Shown here in pieces: positions 1 through 5,669 of a stretch of DNA of 8,947 nucleotides (positions are counted from its first letter, which is position 1; each line of letters begins with the position of its first letter). Source of the stretch: Acidimicrobiia bacterium (GTDB taxonomy: Bacteria > Actinomycetota > Acidimicrobiia > Spongiisociales > UBA5794); the NCBI GenBank assembly GCA_029934555.1, contig JAOZMA010000078.1, positions 1-8,947 of the forward strand, written 5' to 3'. Below the pieces are notes generated by a model. The model saw only the letters and a list, made by a program, of their open reading frames with translations, did not search any database and was not told the origin of the DNA. A program made the position numbers and the translations under genes.

Positions 1-757
1 CCAACCGTACAAGGGTCTCAGCCGGATCTGCTGCGACAATGAGTGCCTCGCCGACAAGGACGGCGTCGTATCCCGCGTTCCTCATGCGCTCGGCGTCCTC
101 CGATTCATGGATCCCGCTCTCAGCAATCGATGTGACCCCCGGCTGTGAGATCAGGTCGACGACGTTCTCTGCGACCGTGAGATCCGTTTCGAACGTCGTG
201 AGGTCCCGGTTGTTGATGCCGATCAGCGTTGCCCCCGCCTCGAGTGCGATCTCTGCTTCCACTCGGTCATGTGCCTCGACGAGCGCCTCGATGCCGGCGT
301 CGGTGGCCGCGTCCATCATCATCCCCAGGTTCTCACGTCCGAGCACCGCGACGATGAGCAGTACCGCATCGGCTCCGAAAGCTCTCGCCTCCCACACTTG
401 GGCAGGCTGCAATAAGAAGTCCTTCCTCAGCACCGGAATCGAGACCGCATCTCTCACATCTGCGAGATCGTCGAGCGAGCCATCGAAGTGCCGTGGTTCG
501 GTGAGCACGCTGATGGCGCTGGCTCCAGCGCGCTCGTAGATCCGTGCCTGGGAGACGGCATCGAGCCCGGCGGCAAGCACGCCGCGAGAGGGGGACCGGC
601 GTTTCACCTCGGCGATGATTGACAGACCACTGCCTCCGAGAGCAGTCGAAAACGGTTGCACCGGGGGAAGGGACGACGAGGCTCTGCGGTACATGGGGCC
701 ACATCCCATGAGATCGTCGGCGCGAGTTCTGGCATCGGTGAGAATCTGATCGAGCAT
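1..757 (-). CDS. trpC: Indole-3-glycerol-phosphate synthase TrpC (3' end cut by window edge)
   Basis: Converts 1-(o-carboxyphenylamino)-1-deoxyribulose 5-phosphate to indole-3-glycerol phosphate, the fourth chemical step of cytosolic tryptophan synthesis from chorismate. Reading leftward from the ATG at 757, 252 codons are open to the window edge. The family is about 255-270 residues long, so only a few C-terminal residues are missing. The TIM-barrel motifs are all present in order: IIAEVKRRSPS at 47-57 (E50 and K52), VLRKDFL at 109-115 (K112), LVEAH at 159-163 (E161), IGINNRDL at 179-186, and AESGI at 212-216 (E213, S214), followed by the phosphate-binding VGEALI at 235-240. The catalytic Glu and Lys residues expected from characterised IGPS enzymes are therefore intact. 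It starts 9 bp after the cytochrome gene, which suggests cotranscription. There is no good Shine-Dalgarno; an AGGGG lies about 15 nt upstream, which is too far. Identification is secure; the exact start is less so, because Met17 and Met22 are alternatives. Confidence 0.96.
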   Translation of the reverse strand, partial: MLDQILTDARTRADDLMGCGPMYRRASSSLPPVQPFSTALGGSGLSIIAEVKRRSPSRGVLAAGLDAVSQARIYERAGASAISVLTEPRHFDGSLDDLADVRDAVSIPVLRKDFLLQPAQVWEARAFGADAVLLIVAVLGRENLGMMMDAATDAGIEALVEAHDRVEAEIALEAGATLIGINNRDLTTFETDLTVAENVVDLISQPGVTSIAESGIHESEDAERMRNAGYDAVLVGEALIVAADPAETLVRL

Positions 758-766
758 GGCGGGAGT

Positions 767-1072
767 CTACGACCCCTGCCGCTCGCGCAGGTAGTCGATG
801 AGACTGTCGACCTGTTCCCCGGTGAGACGGTTGGCGAACGCCGGCATCGCTCCCGGACCGACGCTGATCACGCCGGCGATCTGGCCGTCGGAGAGGGAAG
901 CCGCGTTCGACCCAGCACCAAGCGGCGGACCCACCCCGCCGGCAAGGTCACTCCCGTGACAATGGGCGCAGGTCGTTCCGAAGAGATCTTCCCCGTACTT
1001 CCCCTCGGACGACTCACCGCAACCGGCCAGGACGACTGTCATGAGCATGATGGCTACGAGGACGACACGCAT
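767..1072 (-). CDS. Small lipoprotein monohaem class I cytochrome c
   Basis: A 101-residue electron carrier probably anchored to the outer face of the cytoplasmic membrane. Residues 1-17 form a hydrophobic signal ending in a lipobox (L15-A-G-C18), so C18 should be lipidated after cleavage. A short Ser/Glu/Gly linker leads to the haem site CAHCH at 35-39, which binds haem covalently through C35 and C38 with H39 as the axial ligand. M76 in GAMPAF is the likely sixth ligand, and the C-terminal helix (about 84-98, ending in DYLRERQ) is typical of class I cytochromes. It is a single-domain c-type cytochrome with no attached oxidase or dehydrogenase domain, and its redox partner is not in the window. 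The gene lies 26 bp after the histidine kinase gene and 9 bp before trpC. Its maturation would need a thiol reductant in the envelope, and a CcdA homologue is encoded upstream in the same run of genes. The start is chosen because it gives a normal lipoprotein signal; the ribosome binding site is weak. Confidence 0.93.
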   Translation of the reverse strand: MRVVLVAIMLMTVVLAGCGESSEGKYGEDLFGTTCAHCHGSDLAGGVGPPLGAGSNAASLSDGQIAGVISVGPGAMPAFANRLTGEQVDSLIDYLRERQGS

Positions 1073-1098
1073 CGCATGAGTATGCCCATCCGTTCCGA

Positions 1099-2487
1099 CT
1101 ACGTTGGGATCTGGACCGAGAACCTCGTGCCGGCCCCCGGTGTGCTGTCAACAACGACGGTTCCGCCCATGGCTTCGACGATCCCCCGAACGATGGCCAG
1201 ACCGAGACCACTCCCCTCCGGGCGGATGGGTCGGTAATGCTGTGCGACGAACAGCCGGTCGAAGACACGGTCGATGTCTTCGGGGTCGATGCCCGGTCCG
1301 GCATCCGAGACCGAGAACCGGACGATCTCCCCCTCGGAGCCGACGGACACTTCCACGCTCCCGTGTTCGGGTGTGTAACGCATGGCGTTCTCGATCAGGT
1401 TGCTACAGATCTGTCCGAACCGGTCCGGGTCAATGGTCGCGGTTGCGTGATCGGTGACTTCGAGGGCGATCTCGATCCCGAGCGAGTCTGCCCGAACGTC
1501 ATAGGTCTCGACGATCCCGGCCACATATGCGCCGACGTCGACCTCCTCGGGTTGCAGCGTGAACTCCTGAGCCTCGAGACGGGCGAGGAGCATGATGTCC
1601 TCGACGAGACGCGAGAGTCGGTCCGTCGACGCGTGGAGGACTTCAGCTGCGCGGCAGGCCTCGTCCACGCTCACCAATCCGTCGTCGAGCGCCTCGGCGT
1701 ATCCCCGGATCGTCGTCAGTGGAGTTCTCAGGTCGTGTCCGATGCTCAAGAGGAACTCGCGCTCTCGGAGTCGTGTTGACTCCAGCTCTTCGGCCATGTC
1801 GTTGAACGCCACAGAGGCCGCCGTGATCTCGTCGTCGCCTTCGATCGGGGCACGCGCGGTGAGATCTCCCTCAGCTATGCGTCGTGATGCCGATTCAAGT
1901 CCAGAGAGTCGGCGCCCTATCCATCCCGCCATCGACACGCCGAGGGCCGCCACAAGCACCACGCCCACAGCAATGGTGAAGAGCAGTGCCCGGTTGAATT
2001 CCCGGATCGGCAGGAGTGGAGCCGTCCGGCCGATGGCGATCACGATCTCGCTGTTCGCAAGCGGGATCCGCTGCACAGTGGCGAACGTCTCGGTCCCGTC
2101 GATCTCGACGCTCAGCACCTCGCGCTCCGACAGGTCGGGAGGAAGCGAATCCATCAGATCCTGGTGAAGGGAGAGCGGGAATGACCGCCCCCCGACAAGC
2201 AGGGCGCCTTCGACCATGTCATGTCCCCCGACGATCCTCGCACGTTCCAGAGTCCTTGCAGCCTCCACCCGGACCCTCCGGAGCTGCGTCTCGATACGGG
2301 CACCGGGGGCGATCTCGATATCTTCCAACTCGGCTTCGATAAGGACACCCGTGGCTTCGGCCTGTCTGAAGAGCTCTTCTTGGGCCTGCTCCCGGACTGC
2401 CCTCCCGACGTAGGCGAAGACAGCCAGACCTACGACGACCATCACCATCGCGATCACCACGGTTCCGATAGCGATGCGACGGGTCAT
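1099..2487 (-). CDS. Membrane sensor histidine kinase (HAMP, HisKA, HATPase_c)
   Basis: A 462-residue sensor kinase that should autophosphorylate on His and pass the phosphate to the response regulator encoded just upstream. In order: transmembrane helix 1 at about 5-27; an extracytoplasmic sensor region at about 28-165 that I cannot assign to a family and that contains no cysteine; transmembrane helix 2 at about 167-190; a HAMP linker at about 190-242 (AEGDLTARAP); the H-box SIGHDLRTPLTTIRGYAEAL with H251; the N-box NLIENAMRYT at 363-372; the G1 box DAGPGI at 395-400; the F-box VFDRLF at 408-413; and the G2 box GSGLGL at 425-430. All kinase motifs are intact. The architecture and H-box resemble actinobacterial EnvZ/BaeS-type kinases that pair with OmpR-type regulators. 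The gene starts 13 bp after the regulator stop codon and is followed 26 bp later by the cytochrome gene. The stimulus is unknown; envelope or redox state is possible from context only. Confidence 0.95.
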   Translation of the reverse strand: MTRRIAIGTVVIAMVMVVVGLAVFAYVGRAVREQAQEELFRQAEATGVLIEAELEDIEIAPGARIETQLRRVRVEAARTLERARIVGGHDMVEGALLVGGRSFPLSLHQDLMDSLPPDLSEREVLSVEIDGTETFATVQRIPLANSEIVIAIGRTAPLLPIREFNRALLFTIAVGVVLVAALGVSMAGWIGRRLSGLESASRRIAEGDLTARAPIEGDDEITAASVAFNDMAEELESTRLREREFLLSIGHDLRTPLTTIRGYAEALDDGLVSVDEACRAAEVLHASTDRLSRLVEDIMLLARLEAQEFTLQPEEVDVGAYVAGIVETYDVRADSLGIEIALEVTDHATATIDPDRFGQICSNLIENAMRYTPEHGSVEVSVGSEGEIVRFSVSDAGPGIDPEDIDRVFDRLFVAQHYRPIRPEGSGLGLAIVRGIVEAMGGTVVVDSTPGAGTRFSVQIPT

Positions 2488-2500
2488 CGCCGGATCCGTT

Positions 2501-3175
2501 TCATTCGTCGATCCGGTAACCGACGCCCCACACCGTCTCGATGGGGAGGCCGTCGAGTTTCTTCCTCAGTTGTCGGACGTGAACATCGATGGTGCGCGTC
2601 TCCCCGAAGTAGTCGTATCCCCAGACCGCTTCGAGGATCTGGGCCCGCGAAAGCACGAGTCCGGCGTGGTCGGCGAGATACCAGAGCAGGTCGAACTCCC
2701 GTGCCGTGGGACGGACGACGACCCCGTTCGGGCCGGTGACCTCGCGGCGTCCGCCATCGACCAAGAAACCGGCCACTTCGATGACCGAGCGCTCGACGGG
2801 TGCTTCCTCGCTCCTCCGGAGGACAGCCTTCGTTCGAGCCACGAGCTCGCGAACCGAGAACGGCTTCGTGACGTAGTCGTCGGCGCCGATCTCCAATCCG
2901 ACGATCGTGTCGATCTCCGTATCCCTGGCAGTCAGCATGATGACGGGGACATCCGAAGTAGCCCTGATCCTGCGGCAGACCTCGAATCCGTCGATCCCGG
3001 GCAGTCCAACATCGAGGAGCACGGCTCTCGCTTCGCGATCGCGAAGCTGTTCGAGACCCGACTCACCGCTCAGCGCATGGACGAACCGGAACCCTTCTCG
3101 TTCGAATGCCATACGGAGGAGTTCGGCGATCTCCGCCTCGTCCTCTATGAGCAGCACCGTTCCGCCGTTGGTCAC
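2501..3175 (-). CDS. OmpR/PhoB-family response regulator
   Basis: A 224-residue DNA-binding regulator and presumed partner of the adjacent kinase. The receiver domain covers about 6-120 with the acidic pair E11/D12, phospho-acceptor D55 (LLDVGLPG), switch T82 and K104 (VTKPF). A short linker precedes a winged-helix domain at about 130-222 with the usual REFDLLWYL, SRAQILEAVWG and DVHVRQLRKKL segments and the ending VWGVGYRIDE. Length and domain order are standard. The start is a GTG preceded by GAGGA with a 4-5 nt spacer, one of the better ribosome binding sites in the window. The frame stays open upstream into the end of trpE, but the extra residues do not resemble a receiver domain. Cotranscription with the kinase (13-bp gap) is likely. 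The target genes cannot be read from the sequence; autoregulation of this cluster would be typical of the family. Confidence 0.95.
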   Translation of the reverse strand: MTNGGTVLLIEDEAEIAELLRMAFEREGFRFVHALSGESGLEQLRDREARAVLLDVGLPGIDGFEVCRRIRATSDVPVIMLTARDTEIDTIVGLEIGADDYVTKPFSVRELVARTKAVLRRSEEAPVERSVIEVAGFLVDGGRREVTGPNGVVVRPTAREFDLLWYLADHAGLVLSRAQILEAVWGYDYFGETRTIDVHVRQLRKKLDGLPIETVWGVGYRIDE

Positions 3176-3258
3176 GTCTTCCTCGCTCGAGCTGCTTCCG
3201 AGGATCGCATGCTTCTGTTCGAGAACGGTAAGGATTCGGTGAGATCCGTCTTGCTCAT
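3172..3258 (-). CDS. Possible 28-residue small ORF filling the trpE-regulator gap
   Basis: A 28-codon frame beginning MSKTDLTESLPF and ending EAARARKT occupies the 79-bp gap between trpE and the response regulator. Its ATG overlaps the trpE stop as ATGA (3258-3255), and its TGA overlaps the regulator start as GTGA (3175-3172), the geometry of translationally coupled genes. The product would be a small hydrophilic, Ser/Arg-rich peptide with no signal sequence, membrane segment or motif that I recognise. No Shine-Dalgarno precedes it, so it would depend on ribosomes finishing trpE. It may be a real small protein, a leader whose translation carries ribosomes to the GTG of the regulator, or chance: the same frame is also open further upstream inside trpE, as often happens in GC-rich DNA. 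Confidence 0.25.
   Translation of the reverse strand: MSKTDLTESLPFSNRSMRSSEAARARKT
3180..3184 (-). promoter_or_regulatory. Ribosome binding site deciding the GTG start of the response regulator
   Basis: GAGGA on the minus strand lies 4 nt before the GTG at 3175-3173. It supports that GTG over the in-frame open codons further upstream and over the later GTG at codon 7, which would trim the first receiver strand. Confidence 0.6.
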
Positions 3259-4742
3259 CGAAGGTGGGGAGCTGCGGCGATGGCCGCTAGCACGGCCGCT
3301 GCCTTGCTCACACACTCCCGATACTCGGAGGCGGGGACGCTGTCGGCGACCACTCCTGCACCGGCTTGCACCCACGCGCGATCCCCATCAGAGATCATCG
3401 TGCGGAGTCCGATCGCCGTATCGAGATTGCCGGCGAAGTCGATGTACCCGACCGCACCGGCGTATGGACCTCGCGCCGTCGGCTCGAGACCGTCGATGAT
3501 CTCCATCGCCCGGATCTTCGGTGCCCCGGTGACCGTGCCGTGAGGAAATGTGGCACGCAAGACATCAACCGGACCAAGTCCATCACGCACGACGCCGGAG
3601 ACTCCAGAAACGATGTGCATCACGTGCGAGTAACGCTCGATGACCATGAGGTCGTCGACAGTGACGGTGCCGAACTCGCAGACCCTTCCAAGATCGTTCC
3701 GTGCAAGATCGATCAACATCACGTGCTCGGCACGTTCCTTCGGATCGGCGAGCAGCTCTTCTTCGAGGGCTAGATCAGCCTCTGGACTCGCACCGCGCGG
3801 CCGGGTTCCGGCGATGGGCCGGCTGTACGCAACTCCGTCCCGCACCCTGGTCATCAGTTCAGGCGACGACCCAGCGATAGACACGGAGCCGTGTCGGACG
3901 AAGTACATGAACGGCGATGGGTTCACGAGCCGAAGCGCCCGGTAGACGGCGAAGGCGTTCCCGTCGAACTCCACTTCGAAGCGGACCGACGGGACGATCT
4001 GGAAGGCATCCCCGGCATTGATGTGTTCGATCGCCGCCCCGACCGAGGCTTCGTACTCTTCCCGGCTCGTGTTCGCCTCTGATGCGGCGATCTCGTTGAA
4101 CAGCGGGCGCGTTCCGAGCGCTCGAGCGGCCACCCGGGACAACCGTTCGACATCGTGTTCTATCGCCGCGACTGCCTGGTCATAGGCTTCGGCGGGTTCG
4201 TCGCCGATCACGACGTTGCGGATGATCAGGATCGTGTCTCTGAGCCGGTCGATCGCTGCGAGTCCACCGCCAACGTGCCACACCATCTCGGGGAGTCCTC
4301 GATCGTTCGGCGGAGCCTCGGGCAGGTTCTCGATGTACCGAACGACGTCGTACGCGAGATAGCCCACGAAGCCGCCGTGGAGCGGAGGCGTCTCACCGGG
4401 AAAACCACAGTCCGTGCCGTTGGGTGTGCGGTATCTGGCAAGGAGAGACTCAAGCACCTCGAGGGGATCTCCATCCGGAAGATCGATGTCGGCACCGATC
4501 GCCTCGGTCGTGCCGTCTCTGGAGATCAGCGTGAACACGGGATCCCATCCCACGAACGACCAGCGTCCCCACCGCTCCCCGCCCTCAACCGATTCGAGCA
4601 GAAAGCCGTCGTCATCACCGACGAGCGCTTCGAATACCGACACCGGCGTCTCACGGTCGCCGAGCACCTCGGTCGCCAGCGGAACAACTGAGTATCGCTC
4701 CGCGAGTTCGAGGAACCGTTCCTTCGTCAGCGAGATCTGCAT
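3255..4742 (-). CDS. trpE: Anthranilate synthase component I TrpE
   Basis: The chorismate-binding subunit that makes anthranilate from chorismate, using ammonia from a glutamine amidotransferase subunit (TrpG) that is not in this window. At 495 residues it has normal length. The N-terminal domain carries the LLES element at 48-51, associated with tryptophan feedback binding, followed by GERWGRWSFVG. PSPFMYF at 275-281 is another part of the inhibitor site. The catalytic domain shows SRPIAGTRPRG at 307-317, ERAEHVMLIDLARNDLGRV at 336-354, GTVTGAPKIRAMEIIDG at 402-418 and QAGAGVVADSVP at 459-470. Alanine at 311 (PIAGT) favours anthranilate synthase over aminodeoxychorismate synthase PabB, which usually has lysine there. 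It lies 57 bp after ccdA and upstream of the two-component genes, and is separated from trpC by about 2.5 kb of non-trp genes. The enzyme is probably inhibited by tryptophan. I found no leader peptide with tandem Trp codons before it. Confidence 0.96.
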   Translation of the reverse strand: MQISLTKERFLELAERYSVVPLATEVLGDRETPVSVFEALVGDDDGFLLESVEGGERWGRWSFVGWDPVFTLISRDGTTEAIGADIDLPDGDPLEVLESLLARYRTPNGTDCGFPGETPPLHGGFVGYLAYDVVRYIENLPEAPPNDRGLPEMVWHVGGGLAAIDRLRDTILIIRNVVIGDEPAEAYDQAVAAIEHDVERLSRVAARALGTRPLFNEIAASEANTSREEYEASVGAAIEHINAGDAFQIVPSVRFEVEFDGNAFAVYRALRLVNPSPFMYFVRHGSVSIAGSSPELMTRVRDGVAYSRPIAGTRPRGASPEADLALEEELLADPKERAEHVMLIDLARNDLGRVCEFGTVTVDDLMVIERYSHVMHIVSGVSGVVRDGLGPVDVLRATFPHGTVTGAPKIRAMEIIDGLEPTARGPYAGAVGYIDFAGNLDTAIGLRTMISDGDRAWVQAGAGVVADSVPASEYRECVSKAAAVLAAIAAAPHLR

Positions 4743-4744
4743 GT

Positions 4745-4771
4745 GTCCACGTTAGGACCGTTCCATCGTCC
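4745..4771 (-). promoter_or_regulatory. Weak alternating repeat before trpE that could mask its start
   Basis: In the 57-bp ccdA-trpE gap, the minus strand carries GGAC (4771-4768), GTCC (4758-4755) and GGAC (4748-4745). The middle element can pair with either flank, and the last one sits 2 nt before the trpE ATG where a ribosome binding site would be. A minimal ORF ATGGAACGGTCCTAA (4766-4752) covers the middle element. The stems are only 4 bp, so a regulatory role is a guess and chance is more likely. Confidence 0.12.
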
Positions 4772-4799
4772 AGCCACACCGACGCTACCGCCGTGAGGA

Positions 4800-5549
4800 T
4801 CAGGAAGCGGAGAAGCGGTCGAGACCCATCCACTCCAGCATGTCCGAGAAGTACCCGGAGAGGTTCGCGATCCTGCCGGTGACCATCAGCAAGCCGAACA
4901 CGGCGAGGGAGAGGCCCGAGACGACGGTGATCACGGTGAAGTGACGCTTCACCCAGTCGAAGGCCGAGAACGCCTTCACAAGCAACAGGGAGGTCAGGAG
5001 GAACGGGATTCCGAGGCCCAACGAGTAGAAGAACAGGACAAGCATCCCCTGGCCGACCGTCTCCGACGTCGAACCGAGAAGCAGGGCCGAAGCCAGGAAC
5101 GGCCCGATGCATGGCGTCCAACCGAAGGCGAATGCAGCGCCCATGATCGGCGGACCGAAGTAACCGAATCTCCCGGCGCCGTGTGAGTCGACCCTCCGCT
5201 CCCTCATCACCGGGAGAAGCCACGATGGAGTCCACACCGCCGTGATCGCTATGAAGAGACCCATTACCACGATGACCCAACCGGCGATGACGGTGAACGC
5301 CGGATTGGCGAGCCACGACGAGATCGACGTTGCCGTCGCTCCCAGACCGACGAAGACCGCGGTGAACCCGAGCACGAACAGACCGGTCATCCCTACGACG
5401 CGCCGCATCGACACGTCCCCCTCGGCGAGCTCCTGCATCGAGTAGCCCGACATCAGCGAGATGTACCCCGGTAGCAGCGGGAGCACACACGGCGACAGGA
5501 ATGACGCAGCGCCTGCGAGAACCGCTGCAACAAGATTGACTTCGGTCAA
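4800..5549 (-). CDS. ccdA: CcdA/DsbD-type membrane thiol-disulfide transporter
   Basis: A 249-residue integral membrane protein that carries reducing equivalents from cytosolic thioredoxin across the membrane, mainly to keep apocytochrome c cysteines reduced for haem attachment. About six hydrophobic helices are visible. The paired redox cysteines are present: C21 in SFLSPCVLPLLPGY in the first helix and C147 in FGWTPCIGPFLAS in the fourth, each in the Pro-Cys context typical of the family. Length fits CcdA, without the extra periplasmic domains of full DsbD. I start it at the TTG at 5549 because GGAGG lies 5 nt upstream and the first helix follows at once; a longer in-frame version from 5660 adds 37 residues rich in Arg and Gly that would run across the divergent promoter region. 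No thioredoxin-like partner (ResA/CcsX) or CcsBA ligase gene is in the window, but a c-type cytochrome gene lies about 3.7 kb downstream on the same strand. Confidence 0.92.
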   Translation of the reverse strand: MTEVNLVAAVLAGAASFLSPCVLPLLPGYISLMSGYSMQELAEGDVSMRRVVGMTGLFVLGFTAVFVGLGATATSISSWLANPAFTVIAGWVIVVMGLFIAITAVWTPSWLLPVMRERRVDSHGAGRFGYFGPPIMGAAFAFGWTPCIGPFLASALLLGSTSETVGQGMLVLFFYSLGLGIPFLLTSLLLVKAFSAFDWVKRHFTVITVVSGLSLAVFGLLMVTGRIANLSGYFSDMLEWMGLDRFSAS

Positions 5550-5554
5550 AGGAA

Positions 5555-5559
5555 CCTCC
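5555..5559 (-). promoter_or_regulatory. Ribosome binding site for the TTG start of ccdA
   Basis: A perfect GGAGG on the minus strand stands 5 nt before the TTG at 5549-5547. It is the strongest Shine-Dalgarno in the window and decides the ccdA start in favour of an uncommon codon. Confidence 0.7.
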
Positions 5560-5669
5560 GGACGACCACCGTGGACGAGAACGGTAACGGCCCTCGAATT
5601 GTTCCCGGTCGGAATTCGGCAACTCCGGCGGTAGGCTCTCCACGTCCCCCCGATCCCCACCCTTCACCA
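5560..5669. promoter_or_regulatory. Divergent promoter region between ccdA and the MFS gene
   Basis: This is the only space where promoters for the leftward ccdA-trp run and the rightward MFS gene can sit without lying inside a neighbouring gene. On the plus strand TAGGCT at 5632-5637 matches the TAnnnT form of a -10 element and would put a transcript start about 26 nt before the MFS ATG; no convincing -35 hexamer is at the matching distance. On the minus strand TACCGT (5587-5582) is a similar candidate for ccdA. An imperfect inverted repeat, GAATTGTTCC at 5596-5605 against GGAATTC at 5611-5617, could be an operator serving both directions. The promoter elements are guesses; the divergent layout is seen directly. 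Confidence 0.35.

Noticed and set aside
2474..3499. A 341-codon plus-strand frame opposite the response regulator and the end of trpE
   Set aside because: It mirrors the codons of well-supported minus-strand genes and its composition is dominated by Asp, Glu and Arg; no recognisable fold or start signal.
4743..4799. Classical tryptophan attenuator before trpE
   Set aside because: There is no short leader ORF with tandem Trp codons and no terminator hairpin with a U-run in the 57-bp gap; two TGG codons in one frame run on into trpE without a stop.
5550..5660. Extended N-terminus of CcdA from an ATG at 5660
   Set aside because: The 37 extra residues are not a signal or membrane segment, and a strong GGAGG sits directly before the TTG at 5549.
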